Assembly (NCBI GenBank): GCA_025351425.1
Contig: JANXVY010000050.1
Location: 1-64,000, forward strand
DNA: 64,000 nt
Direction of reading: 5' to 3'
DNA from: Hyphomicrobium sp.
Lineage (GTDB): Bacteria; Pseudomonadota; Alphaproteobacteria; Rhizobiales; Hyphomicrobiaceae
Of this stretch, positions 17,607 to 26,321 are shown piece by piece; the stretch's first letter is position 1, and the number at the start of each line of letters is the position of its first letter. The notes beneath the pieces are model-generated. The model did not search any database. It was not told the origin of the DNA and saw only the letters and a program-made list of their open reading frames with translations. A program made the position numbers and the translations under genes.

Positions 17607-18065
17607 CTACGACAACAAGCGCCGCGAAATCAAGCTTGGGCGGCGGCGGGGGTGTCCTTGGGGCGGCAACGCACCGTTTGCCGTGCGAGCAGTGAGGGGA
17701 GGCGTGACGCGGCGGATCAGGCGGCTTTGACGGCCATGCGGGAGCACCATGACCGGCCGCAACAGGAACGGACGCCGGTCGGCGAGGATTTTGGCGGGCC
17801 GCCTCAGACGGACAGGGACGTGACGGAAGGCTCGCCAGATCCAGAGCAGCGCCGCGATCGTGAGCGCGGCCATGGCGGTCAATGTTCGCTGCGGCGTCGA
17901 TTTATCGGAGGTGGCGGCGAGCAGCAGCACCAGCCCCACCAAAACGAGCGGCGGCCAAATCCCTGGGTGCGATGTCCGCGCTGGCGTCCGCGGTCGCAAG
18001 GATGGATGGAGCCGAGGCCGCCTGCTGGAAGCGCGCGCGCGTGGTTGGCCGACGGGGTTGGTCAT
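17607..18065 (-). CDS. Small two-pass membrane protein coupled to the O-antigen ligase gene
   Basis: Up to 152 residues. Its ATG overlaps the stop of the upstream O-antigen ligase-like gene as ATGA, the main reason to accept it. Two hydrophobic stretches (PPLVLVGLVLLLAA near 38-51 and LTAMAALTIAALLWIW near 62-77) could span the membrane. The rest is Arg/Pro-rich and resembles no family I know, and the C-terminal half may not be functional sequence. If real, it could assist polymerisation or export of the polysaccharide. Confidence 0.45.
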   Translation of the reverse strand: MTNPVGQPRARASSRRPRLHPSLRPRTPARTSHPGIWPPLVLVGLVLLLAATSDKSTPQRTLTAMAALTIAALLWIWRAFRHVPVRLRRPAKILADRRPFLLRPVMVLPHGRQSRLIRRVTPPLTARTANGALPPQGHPRRRPSLISRRLLS

Positions 18066-19420
18066 GCCTGCAACCCCGCTGCGCGCCCGGTATCGGGTTC
18101 ATGGAACGGCGAACTCGCCAATCCCCACACCATGGCCATCAGCACGTAGAAGCTGCGCCAGTGGTCGCTATCGATGATCACGCCTTCGGCTGCCGTCGCG
18201 ATGAACGCGGCAAACGCAATGAGGAACAAAGGGCGCGCCGCGTTGGGGGTTAACACGTGCTGGAAGCCGACGAGGACTGTCAGGCCTGTCATGAGCCAAT
18301 AGGTCATGCCGCCCAACCAGCCGGCGTTGAGGAACATGCTGAGAAAGACGTTGTGAACTTCTTCGGTATGGTAGACCGAGGTGAATTCTCCCGCGCCGAT
18401 GCCGAGCGGGTGTTCCAGCAGGAGGCGGATCGCCTTTTCCTGGCCGCCGAAGCGGCCGGCCGGTCCCACATCATAGCTCTGCGTCATGCTGGAGCGCTCG
18501 GACAGGAAGCCCCCGAGCTTATCGTCCTGCAGCACGGCCAAGGTCACAATTGCCGCCAGTCCGGCGCCCGCGAGCACCAGCCCGATGATCTTGTTGCGTT
18601 GGGAGCCAGTGCGGGCGGTGGCGAAGGCAAGCACGCCATAGATGCCGAGCGCGACCAGCAGATTGAGCCAGGCGCCGCGCGAGAAGCTCAGCAGGACGGC
18701 GAGTGCGAGCGCGCCCGCGACGCCAACAGCTGCGGCTGCGACCTGCCAGGACCGCGTGAGCGCCAAATGTAGGGCGTACAGGAAGGGGGCGACGAGAAAC
18801 GGGCCGAACACGTTGGGGTCTTTGAACGGCCCTGTCGCCCGGTCGAACCGGGTGAACAGCTCATAGGCGCCCGGGAGCAGCTTGAAATAGCCGATGAAGG
18901 CCGCTGTAGCCGCAAGGGTTGCCGCAAACAGCCAGCCGTTGAGGATCAGCGTGCAATGGCGGGCGGGCGCGCGGGCGATGAAGGCTGCCAGAACGAAGGA
19001 CGCGATATAAAGATAAAGCGAGATGGCGGTGAATGTCGTCGATCCAGCCGTATCGTGCGACTGGGTGGCGGCGAGGAACCCGGCGGCGGCCGCGATGGTC
19101 CAGAGCGCGATGTAGAGGGCGAGCATCGGAGTGATCGCGACGAGGCCAACGGCTGGAAGCAGCGCGACGAGGCCCATCAGCATCAGGTCGACGGGGGCTG
19201 GTTCGGTAAATACGATGCCGCTGACCGCAAACGCGAACCAGACGAGCGCCAGGATAGCCTGATGGACCGCACCCATGGCGGCGGGTGGATGGGCGCGAGG
19301 CGCGTGTGCGATCGGACCCGGCTGGCGTGGGTGAGCTGGCCGCGCGCGCGGTGTTCGAGCCGTGCCGAGCGTCGCACTGCGAGGGCGCGGAGCCGGGCGG
19401 ATGAGGGACGCTGAACGCAT
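18062..19420 (-). CDS. O-antigen ligase/polymerase (Wzy/WaaL-like) membrane protein
   Basis: 452 residues from ATG 19420; the open frame extends to 19777 but that N-terminal part is Arg-rich and non-membrane, and another possible start is 19276. About ten to eleven hydrophobic segments plus the Wzy_C region: F-K-D-P-N-V-F-G-P-F, S-F-S-R-G-A-W and H-P-L-G-I-G-A-G-E-F followed by H-N-V-F-L. These mark enzymes that polymerise or ligate undecaprenyl-linked glycans on the periplasmic face. It is close to the polyprenyl-phosphate sugar transferase upstream, giving a small exopolysaccharide locus. Confidence 0.85.
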   Translation of the reverse strand: MRSASLIRPAPRPRSATLGTARTPRARPAHPRQPGPIAHAPRAHPPAAMGAVHQAILALVWFAFAVSGIVFTEPAPVDLMLMGLVALLPAVGLVAITPMLALYIALWTIAAAAGFLAATQSHDTAGSTTFTAISLYLYIASFVLAAFIARAPARHCTLILNGWLFAATLAATAAFIGYFKLLPGAYELFTRFDRATGPFKDPNVFGPFLVAPFLYALHLALTRSWQVAAAAVGVAGALALAVLLSFSRGAWLNLLVALGIYGVLAFATARTGSQRNKIIGLVLAGAGLAAIVTLAVLQDDKLGGFLSERSSMTQSYDVGPAGRFGGQEKAIRLLLEHPLGIGAGEFTSVYHTEEVHNVFLSMFLNAGWLGGMTYWLMTGLTVLVGFQHVLTPNAARPLFLIAFAAFIATAAEGVIIDSDHWRSFYVLMAMVWGLASSPFHEPDTGRAAGLQA

Positions 19421-19608
19421 GAACGGGATCAACCAAAACGGCGTGAAGAGTTTCTGAAGCTTGGCAATGCAGATCGCGGGCCAAACCGGCCGGCTAGTCC
19501 AGCGGCCGCTTGGGGTTTTCTTCGACACCGGCCGAAGATCTGCCGGGGCGCAAGCGTGCGGTTCTGGGACGGCTCGAACGCTGGAAAGGCCGGGGCCTCG
19601 ATCGCGGA

Positions 19609-21126
19609 TCAGAACGCGTTTTCGCGCTGGGCGATGAGGCTGTAGGGCGTCTTGGCCAGGATGTAGGCGTCGAGGAACACGCTCCAGTTCTCGATGTAGT
19701 AGAGGTCGTGGGCGACGCGCTGCTGGATCTTGTCGGCGGTGTCGGTTTCGCCTCGCCAGCCGTTGATCTGCGCCCATCCGGTGATGCCGGGCTTCACCTT
19801 GTGACGCGAGAAATAGCCGTCGACGACCTCGTCGTAGAGCTTTGAACCGGCCTTTGCCTGCATGGCGTGCGGGCGTGGGCCGACGAGCGATAGATTGCCG
19901 ATCAGCACGTTGAACAGCTGGGGCAGCTCGTCCAGGCTGGACTTGCGGATGAAGCGGCCGACGCGGGTTACGCGGTCATCGTGCTTGGTGACGAGCGTGC
20001 CGGCGGCTGCATCGCAGCGGTCGGTGTACATCGAGCGGAACTTATAGACTTCGATCAGCTCGTTGTTGAAGCCATAACGCTTTTGGCGGAACAGCACGGG
20101 CCCGCGGCTGTCGAGCTTGATGGCCGCTGCGATCACCGCCATCACGGGTGCGAGCATGATGAGCGCCGTGACGCCGACGATCTTGTCGAACAGCCATTTT
20201 GAAACGGTGCCCCAGTCGGTGATCGGCTTGTCGTAGAGATCGATCATCGCGACCGAGCCGACGTGGGAGTAGGTGCCGGGGGTGAAGCGCAGCTTCGTGG
20301 CCCGGGCCGGTAATTTGATTTCCGCCGGCAGAACGGAGAGACCCTTCATCACGGCGGCGAGACGGTCTTCGGCACAAATCGGCAGTGCAACGATGACGAG
20401 GTCGAGCCTCGTCGAGCGGCCCAGCATCACGAGGTCGGTGAGGCCGCCGAGACGGGGATAGCCCGCGATCAGGTTGGGCGAGCGCTCGTCGTCGCGGTCA
20501 TCGAAGATGCCGCAGATGCGGATATCGCCCGACATGTCGCCTTCCAGCTGGGAGATGAGTTCAGCCGTGACGGGGCCGGCGCCATAGATGGCGGCGCGGC
20601 GATACAGCCGGCCCTGGCGGGCCAGCCGGTGGAGGTAACCCGACAGGAGTACGCGGCCGCTGATCAGACCGACCGTGCCGGCCCAGTACCAGGTGGCGAG
20701 CCAGACGCGCGAGAATTCGGTGCCCATTTTGAGGAAGAACAGGGCTGCCAGCAGCACAACGAAGGCCAGGGTCCAGCCAATGAGGAGCCGCGCCATGTTG
20801 CTCAAGGCCGACGAAAGCGCCGGCATGGAGTAGAGCCCGAACAGTTCGAGCGAGATGACGGTTGCGAACCCGGTTGCGATATGGGCGGCGAGGTAAGCCG
20901 GATTGGCATGCACGAGGGGCTCGTTCACGTAGGCCGACGCGATCACGAGGCCGAGCAGGGCGACGAGCAGACCTTCGAACGCCCGGAACAGGCCGCGCAG
21001 CACCACCGGGGAGATCAGGCTCGACTTGTTGGCGTACGAGAAATCCGCCAGCCTCGGTACGCTCATCGAAAGTGCCCCGCCGGGGATGCGATTGAGATGG
21101 CGAGCGGAAGGTGCCGTCGAGAACAT
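19609..21126 (-). CDS. Undecaprenyl-phosphate glucose/sugar phosphotransferase (WcaJ-type)
   Basis: 505 residues from ATG 21126 (ATG 21066 is also possible; the frame is open to 21312). Five N-terminal membrane segments, then a CoA-binding-like Rossmann domain (A-I-Y-G-A-G-P-V near 185), then a sugar transferase domain with its own hydrophobic hairpin (KWLFDKIVG...). That domain has the signature [29 protein letters not shown]-x-G-x-x-S-L-V-G-P-R-P. It transfers a hexose-1-phosphate to undecaprenyl phosphate, the first step of exopolysaccharide assembly. The full pathway is not in the window. Confidence 0.93.
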   Translation of the reverse strand: MFSTAPSARHLNRIPGGALSMSVPRLADFSYANKSSLISPVVLRGLFRAFEGLLVALLGLVIASAYVNEPLVHANPAYLAAHIATGFATVISLELFGLYSMPALSSALSNMARLLIGWTLAFVVLLAALFFLKMGTEFSRVWLATWYWAGTVGLISGRVLLSGYLHRLARQGRLYRRAAIYGAGPVTAELISQLEGDMSGDIRICGIFDDRDDERSPNLIAGYPRLGGLTDLVMLGRSTRLDLVIVALPICAEDRLAAVMKGLSVLPAEIKLPARATKLRFTPGTYSHVGSVAMIDLYDKPITDWGTVSKWLFDKIVGVTALIMLAPVMAVIAAAIKLDSRGPVLFRQKRYGFNNELIEVYKFRSMYTDRCDAAAGTLVTKHDDRVTRVGRFIRKSSLDELPQLFNVLIGNLSLVGPRPHAMQAKAGSKLYDEVVDGYFSRHKVKPGITGWAQINGWRGETDTADKIQQRVAHDLYYIENWSVFLDAYILAKTPYSLIAQRENAF

Positions 21127-21408
21127 ATGCGTCAACCCGATGTGGTTAGAGAGTGGTTGACGGGCACTAAGCAGCTGCCGTGCCAGTGCGGGCAGCGCGA
21201 GCGGATTGGGCGCGCGATGGTTAGCCAAAGGTAAAGGTGTCGGGGGAAAGGCGCGCGTGGCTTGCAGCTTCAGGCTGTGAGATGGGCCGATTTTTCTCGC
21301 GCTGGTCTGCAACGGCGCGGCTGCGGCGCCGGCGGAGTAAACAATGCCTTAATAATTTCGTCCTAACGTCAGTGTTACGATTTGGGACACCTGGGAGGGA
21401 TTGCGCTC

Positions 21409-21750
21409 ATGATGGAATTGTCAAGTTCAGGCCTGGGGTGCCGCGATGCCGTGCTAAGGTCGGCTGCTGCCGACGGCGCGCCCGTATCCAATCTTGCAGC
21501 CCTGCTCGACCGGTTCACGCACGCCATCACGCACCCCGAAGACGAGACGGTGGGCAACTTTGCCCAGACCGTCGAACAGCTGCATGGGGAACTCGCGCTG
21601 CTAGCGGGACATTTCGGGATTTCGGACGGCGAGTGCGACCTGATCGATTTCGACGCCATCTTCCCTGAGGGCGCTCCCGAGGCGGTCATCGAGCCGGGGC
21701 TTGCTGCTGGCGAAGAGCTCGCACATCTGTGCGGCCTGCTGAGCCGCTGA
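21409..21750 (+). CDS. Hypothetical acidic small protein
   Basis: 113 residues from ATG 21409, chosen because GGGAGGG at 21393-21399 is well placed. Soluble, acidic, mostly helical, with D-F-D-A-I-F-P-E-G-A-P near the middle. I do not recognise a family. It lies convergent with the SET-domain gene, with four bases between the two reading frames. The good ribosome-binding site and consistent codon use are the support. Confidence 0.6.
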   Translation: MMELSSSGLGCRDAVLRSAAADGAPVSNLAALLDRFTHAITHPEDETVGNFAQTVEQLHGELALLAGHFGISDGECDLIDFDAIFPEGAPEAVIEPGLAAGEELAHLCGLLSR

Positions 21751-21754
21751 ACCC

Positions 21755-22150
21755 TCAAGCCCACGCTGGATTGGCGGGGCTCGCGTCGAACTTATAGTCG
21801 ATGAACAGCTGTTCGCCTTGTTCGATGTCGCGCAGGGTATAGAGGGTGACGACCTCGCCCTCGGGTGTTGCGCGCCAGGAACGGCCGGCGTTGGGTTGCG
21901 TGCTGTGATTGAGCATCTCGATCCAGCCGAGCACGACGAATGCCGACCCGTCGGCGTCCTCGAACCAGTAACGGCTGAGCGTGGAGCCCGCCATCGCCGC
22001 GACCTCGTGGGCGGGCAGGCGGATAGTATGGAATTCGCCCAGAACCTCTCCATGCGCGAGCCGGCGGGCGGCAAACACGCCCCGGCCCATGGTGGGCGTC
22101 ATGCGGACGTTGATGGGGGCGGCATCGGGGATGGTCACGTTCACGGTCAT
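21755..22150 (-). CDS. SET domain-containing protein
   Basis: 131 residues, a bare SET fold. Visible elements are G-R-G-V-F-A-A-R-R at 22-30, M-L-N-H-S-T-Q-P-N at 79-87 (the N-H-S pseudoknot) and L-F-I-D-Y at 114-118, together forming the AdoMet and substrate sites of lysine methyltransferases. Bacterial stand-alone SET proteins have few known targets. Downstream of pnp on the same strand, separated by a strong hairpin. Confidence 0.85.
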   Translation of the reverse strand: MTVNVTIPDAAPINVRMTPTMGRGVFAARRLAHGEVLGEFHTIRLPAHEVAAMAGSTLSRYWFEDADGSAFVVLGWIEMLNHSTQPNAGRSWRATPEGEVVTLYTLRDIEQGEQLFIDYKFDASPANPAWA

Positions 22151-22171
22151 GATTGGCCAGCCTGCATGAGA

Positions 22172-22205
22172 AAGCCGCCGGATTGCTCCGGCGGCTTGGT
22201 TTTTT
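22172..22205. terminator. Hairpin between pnp and the SET-domain gene
   Basis: AAGCCGCCGG (22172-22181) pairs perfectly with CCGGCGGCTT (22188-22197). On the plus strand a TTTTTT run follows; on the minus strand, the direction of pnp, the stem is followed only by TTTCTC. It most likely ends or processes the pnp transcript. Confidence 0.7.
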
Positions 22206-22218
22206 CGAGGCAGGCAGA

Positions 22219-24405
22219 TCAGTCGCGGCGGGGGCGGCGCTGACCGCCGCCTTCGCGGCGCGGCGGACGGCTTTCGAACACTTCCTCCGGCTCGCCTTCG
22301 GCACGCGGGATTTCTGCGCCCGTCGTCTGGTCGACGATCTTCATCGACAGGCGCGTCTTGCCGCGGTCATCGAAGCCCAGCAGCTTCACGTAGACTTCCT
22401 GGCCTTCCTTCACGACTTCCCCGACGGTCGCAGGGCGGCCGTTGGTCAGCTGGGAAATATGGACGAGGCCGTCCTTGGCGCCGAAGAAGTTCACGAACGC
22501 GCCGAAGTCCATGATCTTGACGATCTTGCCCTTATAGATCTTGCCGACTTCGGCTTCCTGGGTGATCGACTTGATCAGGTCCATGGCCTTGTCGATCGAC
22601 TCCTTCTTGGAGGCGGCGATCTTGATGGTGCCGTCGTCGTCGATGTCGACCTTGGCGCCCGACTGTTCGACGATGCTGCGGATGACCGAGCCGCCGGTGC
22701 CGATGACTTCACGGATCTTTTCGGTCGGGATCTTGATCGTTTCGATGCGGGGGGCGTGCTCACCCAACTCGGTGCGCGGCGCCGTCATCGCCTTTTCCAT
22801 CTCGGCGAGGATGTGCAAGCGGCCGGCCTTCGCCTGATCGAGCGCGATGCGCATGATCTCTTCGGTGATGCCGGTGATCTTGATGTCCATCTGCAGCGCG
22901 GTGATGCCATCGCTGGTGCCGGCAACCTTGAAGTCCATGTCGCCCAGGTGATCTTCATCGCCCAGGATGTCCGACAGAACCGCAAAGTCCTTGCCTTCCT
23001 TGATCAGGCCCATCGCGATGCCGGCGATGGGGCGCGGCAGCGGAACGCCGGCGTCCATGAGGGCGAGCGAGGTGCCGCAAACGGTCGCCATCGACGACGA
23101 GCCGTTGCTTTCCGTGATCTCCGAAACCACCCGGATCGTGTAGGGGAACTGGTCGGCGGCCGGCAGCAGCGGACGCACGGCGCGGTAGGCGAGCTTGCCG
23201 TGGCCGATTTCGCGGCGGCCGGGCGAGCCCATGCGGCCAACTTCACCCACCGAGTATGGAGGGAAGTTGTAATGCAGCAGGAAGCGCTCTTTCTTGGTGC
23301 CTTCCAGGCTGTCGATGTACTGCTCGTCTTCGCCGGTGCCCAGGGTCGCTACGACGAGGGCCTGGGTTTCACCGCGGGTGAACAGCGCCGAGCCGTGGGT
23401 GCGCGGCAGCACGTGGACTTCGGAAACGATGGGGCGGACCGTCTTCAGGTCGCGGCCATCGATGCGGCGGCCGGTCTTGACGACGTCGGTGCGCATGATG
23501 TCCATCTGGACCTTCTTGAAGGCTTCGCCGACCAGCGTCTTTTCGGCGGCGTCGCCTTCGGGAAGCTTGATCCCGTCGAGCAGCTTCTTGGCGCTTGCGA
23601 CCAGGTCCTGGCGCTTGGCCTTTTCCGGCGTCGAGAAGGCGGTGTGCAGCGTCGCTTCGGTCAGGGAATGAACCTGGGCCTTGTACTTGTTTTCGGCTGG
23701 CGGTTCGAAGTTCCAAGGTTCCTTGGCGGCCGATTCGGCAAGCTTCAGGATCGCCTTGATCACGGGCTGCATATGCTGGTGGCCGAAAATGACCGCGCCG
23801 AGCATCTGGGATTCGGAGAGTTCCTTGGCTTCCGATTCGACCATCATCACAGCGTCTTCGGTGCCGGCGATGACGAGGTCGAGGGCGGACGCCGCCATCT
23901 CGTCGACCATCGGGTTCAGGACGTATTCGCCGTTGATGAAGCCGACGCGGGCGCCGCCGATGGGGCCGAGGAAGGGCAGGCCAGACAGCGTGAGGGCGGC
24001 GGAGGCGGCGACCATTCCGAGCACGTCGGGGTCATTTTCCATGTCGTGCGAGAGCACGGTGATGACAACCTGGGTTTCGTTCTTGAAACCTTCGACGAAC
24101 AGCGGGCGGATGGGGCGGTCGATGAGGCGCGAGGTCAGCGTCTCTTTTTCGGTCGGGCGGCCTTCGCGCTTGAAGTAGCCGCCGGGAATCTTGCCGGCTG
24201 CGTACGTGCGTTCCTGATAGTTGACGGTCAGGGGGAAGAAATCGATGCCGGGCTTCGCGGAGCGGGCGGCGACGACGGTGGCGAGTACGCTGGTCTCGCC
24301 ATACTGGGCGTAAACGGCGGCGTCGGCCTGGCGGGCCATATGCCCGGTTTCGAGGCGCAGCTTGCGGCCGCCCCATTCAATATCGACGCGATGGATGTCA
24401 AACAT
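22219..24405 (-). CDS. pnp: Polyribonucleotide nucleotidyltransferase
   Basis: 728 residues. Phosphorolytic 3'-5' exoribonuclease and RNA-decay enzyme. Two RNase PH domains (about 10-145 and 320-455) flank an alpha-helical linker; then a KH domain with I-G-T-G-G-S-V-I-R near 570 and an S1 domain (about 620-690) with [13 protein letters not shown]. The C-terminus is Arg/Gly-rich, [14 protein letters not shown]. Co-transcribed downstream of rpsO, the classical arrangement. A long stem-loop precedes it, suggesting post-transcriptional autoregulation. Confidence 0.98.
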   Translation of the reverse strand: MFDIHRVDIEWGGRKLRLETGHMARQADAAVYAQYGETSVLATVVAARSAKPGIDFFPLTVNYQERTYAAGKIPGGYFKREGRPTEKETLTSRLIDRPIRPLFVEGFKNETQVVITVLSHDMENDPDVLGMVAASAALTLSGLPFLGPIGGARVGFINGEYVLNPMVDEMAASALDLVIAGTEDAVMMVESEAKELSESQMLGAVIFGHQHMQPVIKAILKLAESAAKEPWNFEPPAENKYKAQVHSLTEATLHTAFSTPEKAKRQDLVASAKKLLDGIKLPEGDAAEKTLVGEAFKKVQMDIMRTDVVKTGRRIDGRDLKTVRPIVSEVHVLPRTHGSALFTRGETQALVVATLGTGEDEQYIDSLEGTKKERFLLHYNFPPYSVGEVGRMGSPGRREIGHGKLAYRAVRPLLPAADQFPYTIRVVSEITESNGSSSMATVCGTSLALMDAGVPLPRPIAGIAMGLIKEGKDFAVLSDILGDEDHLGDMDFKVAGTSDGITALQMDIKITGITEEIMRIALDQAKAGRLHILAEMEKAMTAPRTELGEHAPRIETIKIPTEKIREVIGTGGSVIRSIVEQSGAKVDIDDDGTIKIAASKKESIDKAMDLIKSITQEAEVGKIYKGKIVKIMDFGAFVNFFGAKDGLVHISQLTNGRPATVGEVVKEGQEVYVKLLGFDDRGKTRLSMKIVDQTTGAEIPRAEGEPEEVFESRPPRREGGGQRRPRRD

Positions 24406-24486
24406 CTGGGTTGTCTTTCTCTACGGACAGCAAATCCCTGCCCTATGCGGGGATCTGGCAACGGTTAGTGGGCAGTTCAATGCGCA

Positions 24487-24520
24487 GAGCGCCGAGCCTC
24501 GCATGCGAGACCCGGCGCTC
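24487..24520 (-). promoter_or_regulatory. Long stem-loop in the rpsO-pnp gap
   Basis: GAGCGCCG (24487-24494) pairs with CGGCGCTC (24513-24520), enclosing the perfect palindrome CTCGCATGCGAG (24498-24509), so nearly the whole 34-base element can fold into one stem. Equivalent rpsO-pnp hairpins in other bacteria are cut by RNase III for PNPase autoregulation; no T-run follows it, so a plain terminator is less likely. Confidence 0.6.
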
Positions 24521-24542
24521 GAAGTTTCCGGTGTCGACGGGC

Positions 24543-24824
24543 TCAGCGGCGGATGCCGAGCTTTTCGATGATTCCCGTGTAGCGCTTCACGTCCTTGCGC
24601 TTCACATAGTCGAGCAGCTGGCGGCGCTGGCTCACCATCTTGAGGAGCCCACGGCGGGAGTGATTATCCTTTTTGTGGGTCTTGAAGTGGTCGGTCAAGT
24701 GGTTAATGCGGTGCGTCAGAACGGCGATCTGGACCTCGGGCGAGCCGGTGTCGTTGGCCTTCAGCGCGTTGCTCTTGATGACTTCGGTCTTTGCGGCCTT
24801 ACGGACCGGCAAGATATCCGACAT
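24543..24824 (-). CDS. rpsO: 30S ribosomal protein uS15
   Basis: 93 residues. Small-subunit protein that binds the central domain of 16S rRNA. The family pattern is complete: [12 protein letters not shown][24 protein letters not shown] near 28-60 and the C-terminal [14 protein letters not shown] segment. Upstream of pnp in the same direction. Upstream neighbours usual elsewhere (truB) are absent. Confidence 0.97.
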   Translation of the reverse strand: MSDILPVRKAAKTEVIKSNALKANDTGSPEVQIAVLTHRINHLTDHFKTHKKDNHSRRGLLKMVSQRRQLLDYVKRKDVKRYTGIIEKLGIRR

Positions 24825-25095
24825 CGGGGGATCCTTTCAAAGAAGAGTGGAAGGGAGGCGGCCACAGCCGGGATGTCGTCCAGCTGGGTCACTTTAGAGT
24901 TTCTCGGGTCGACACGAGAAAAGCCGCACTGGGCTCAAGCCCGCACGGATCGTGCACACGTACGACGAAACGATTCTTCGCGCCAACGAAAAATTTGCTC
25001 AGATTTACGGTGTTTGGCCGCGACACCGTTGTTTCGCGCGTGCGAATGGGAGCATGGTACTATGGTAGACGATCGCTAACGAGGATCAAAGCTCC

Positions 25096-25800
25096 ATGCG
25101 GGCCGTGTCGCAGCGCCACGACAAAGACCATGACGACGAGGCGGGCCCGGCCGGCGCAACGCGTGCAGCCGCGAAGCCCGGCCAGTTGCCGCGGGTGCTG
25201 ATCGCCGACAAGAGCCCGGTGGTGCGTGCCGGCCTCGAAGACTATATCCGCCGCGACGGGCGGTTCGACGTGCTGGGCTCGACCGCCAATGGGCAGGCGT
25301 TCGCCAGCCTCGCGCTGGAAAAGCAGGTCGATATCGGCATCGTTGGATGGGCGCTGCCGGACATGACGGGCGGTGCGCTGCTCGCGCTGATGAAGCGCCG
25401 GCAGTCGCCGACGCGGATCATCATCTATACGGGCGACGCCAGCGCGGACGTGCTGCGCGAATCCGTGCGTGAAGGCGCATGGGGGTTCACGTCCAAAGCG
25501 GAAGACCCGGACGTTTTGATCGAGACGATTGCTGCGGTGGCGCGGGGGCGAATGTCGGTGCCGTATATCGACATCCGCACCATAACATCCGATCCGCTTG
25601 AGAGCCTGACTGCGCGAGAACGCGAATTGCTGGCGGCGCTCGCCAACGGCTGGACGAACCTGCAGATCGCAGCGCGCATCGGTATTTCCAGCAATACGGT
25701 CAAGTACCATTTGAAGAACTTGTACGATAAGCTTGGCGTCAACAACCGGGCGATGGCGGTCGCCATGTACATGTCCACGGGACCGCGCGAACAGCGTTAG
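25096..25800 (+). CDS. LuxR/NarL-type response regulator with a degenerate receiver
   Basis: 234 residues. After a ~32-residue charged N-terminal extension, a receiver-like domain (33-150) is followed by a LuxR helix-turn-helix (about 168-228: L-T-A-R-E-R-E-L-L, I-G-I-S-S-N-T-V-K-Y-H-L-K-N-L-Y-D-K-L). The phospho-acceptor Asp is replaced by Gly84 (I-V-G-W-A-L-P-D-M) and the acidic pair reads D38-K39 rather than D-D, while T112 and K134 are kept. It therefore probably does not work by normal phosphorylation. No sensor kinase is nearby. Followed 46 bases later by a cysteine-rich repeat gene that it might regulate (inference). Confidence 0.9.
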   Translation: MRAVSQRHDKDHDDEAGPAGATRAAAKPGQLPRVLIADKSPVVRAGLEDYIRRDGRFDVLGSTANGQAFASLALEKQVDIGIVGWALPDMTGGALLALMKRRQSPTRIIIYTGDASADVLRESVREGAWGFTSKAEDPDVLIETIAAVARGRMSVPYIDIRTITSDPLESLTARERELLAALANGWTNLQIAARIGISSNTVKYHLKNLYDKLGVNNRAMAVAMYMSTGPREQR

Positions 25801-25846
25801 GGACCCGGTGTTTCCACGCTGTTCATGGATTTTGGAGGCTGGGGAG

Positions 25847-26221
25847 ATGGTCGTTTACAGGTTTCACGCAGTCTCGTTGGCCATGCTTGTTAGTGCTGCG
25901 CTGCTGGCCGCGCCGGCTCAAAGTCAGACCCAGACGGGGGCCAAATGCTCGATGGCCTTGCAACTGGCGGGCAAATGCAGCTCGGGCGTGACGTGTACGA
26001 CCGCGATGAAGCTCGCTGGCAAATGCGGCGTAAGGACGAAATGCACGGAGGCAATGAAGCTTGCCGGCAAGTGCAACGCTGGCGTGACGTGCACAGATGC
26101 AACGAAGCTGGCGGGGAAATGCGGCACGGGTGCGAAGTGCACGGAGGCGATGCAACTGGCCGGCAAGTGCAGCACCACCCCCAAATGTACATCCACTCAG
26201 CATCTGGCCGGCAAATGTTGA
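25847..26221 (+). CDS. Secreted protein of six 16-residue cysteine-rich tandem repeats
   Basis: 124 residues from ATG 25847 with GGGGAG directly upstream. A signal peptide (about 1-26, ending APAQSQ) precedes six head-to-tail copies of C-T-x-A-M-x-L-A-G-K-C plus a five-residue linker, the last copy truncated after its second Cys. Cysteines alternate with spacing nine and four residues: twelve in all. The mature protein is basic, with a G-K before every second Cys. I do not recognise the family. A periplasmic or surface disulfide-bonded or metal-binding rod is plausible. Confidence 0.8.
   Translation: MVVYRFHAVSLAMLVSAALLAAPAQSQTQTGAKCSMALQLAGKCSSGVTCTTAMKLAGKCGVRTKCTEAMKLAGKCNAGVTCTDATKLAGKCGTGAKCTEAMQLAGKCSTTPKCTSTQHLAGKC
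25946..26218 (+). repeat. 48-bp in-frame tandem repeats (5 full units plus 33 bases)
   Basis: Each 48-base unit encodes one 16-residue cysteine repeat. The units differ at many third positions and in the linker residues, so the array is not a recent slip but its periodicity is exact. Confidence 0.85.
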
Positions 26222-26321
26222 GAGCCTCGACGCTCCATTTTGTTTGACACCGTGCCGGACTCTGGCGTTTTCGGGCGTCGATGCATCAAATCCCACGCAC
26301 GACAGCTAGAAACGGTCCCCC

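Noticed and set aside
22153-24468. 771-residue plus-strand open frame across pnp
   Set aside because: It is the antisense shadow of pnp, which matches its family along the full length; the shadow has no motifs and a His/Asp/Arg-rich composition typical of reversed GC-rich codons.
25946-26218. CRISPR-like array
   Set aside because: The 48-bp periodicity is an in-frame protein repeat without unique spacers; no cas genes are present and no CRISPR array was seen anywhere in the window.
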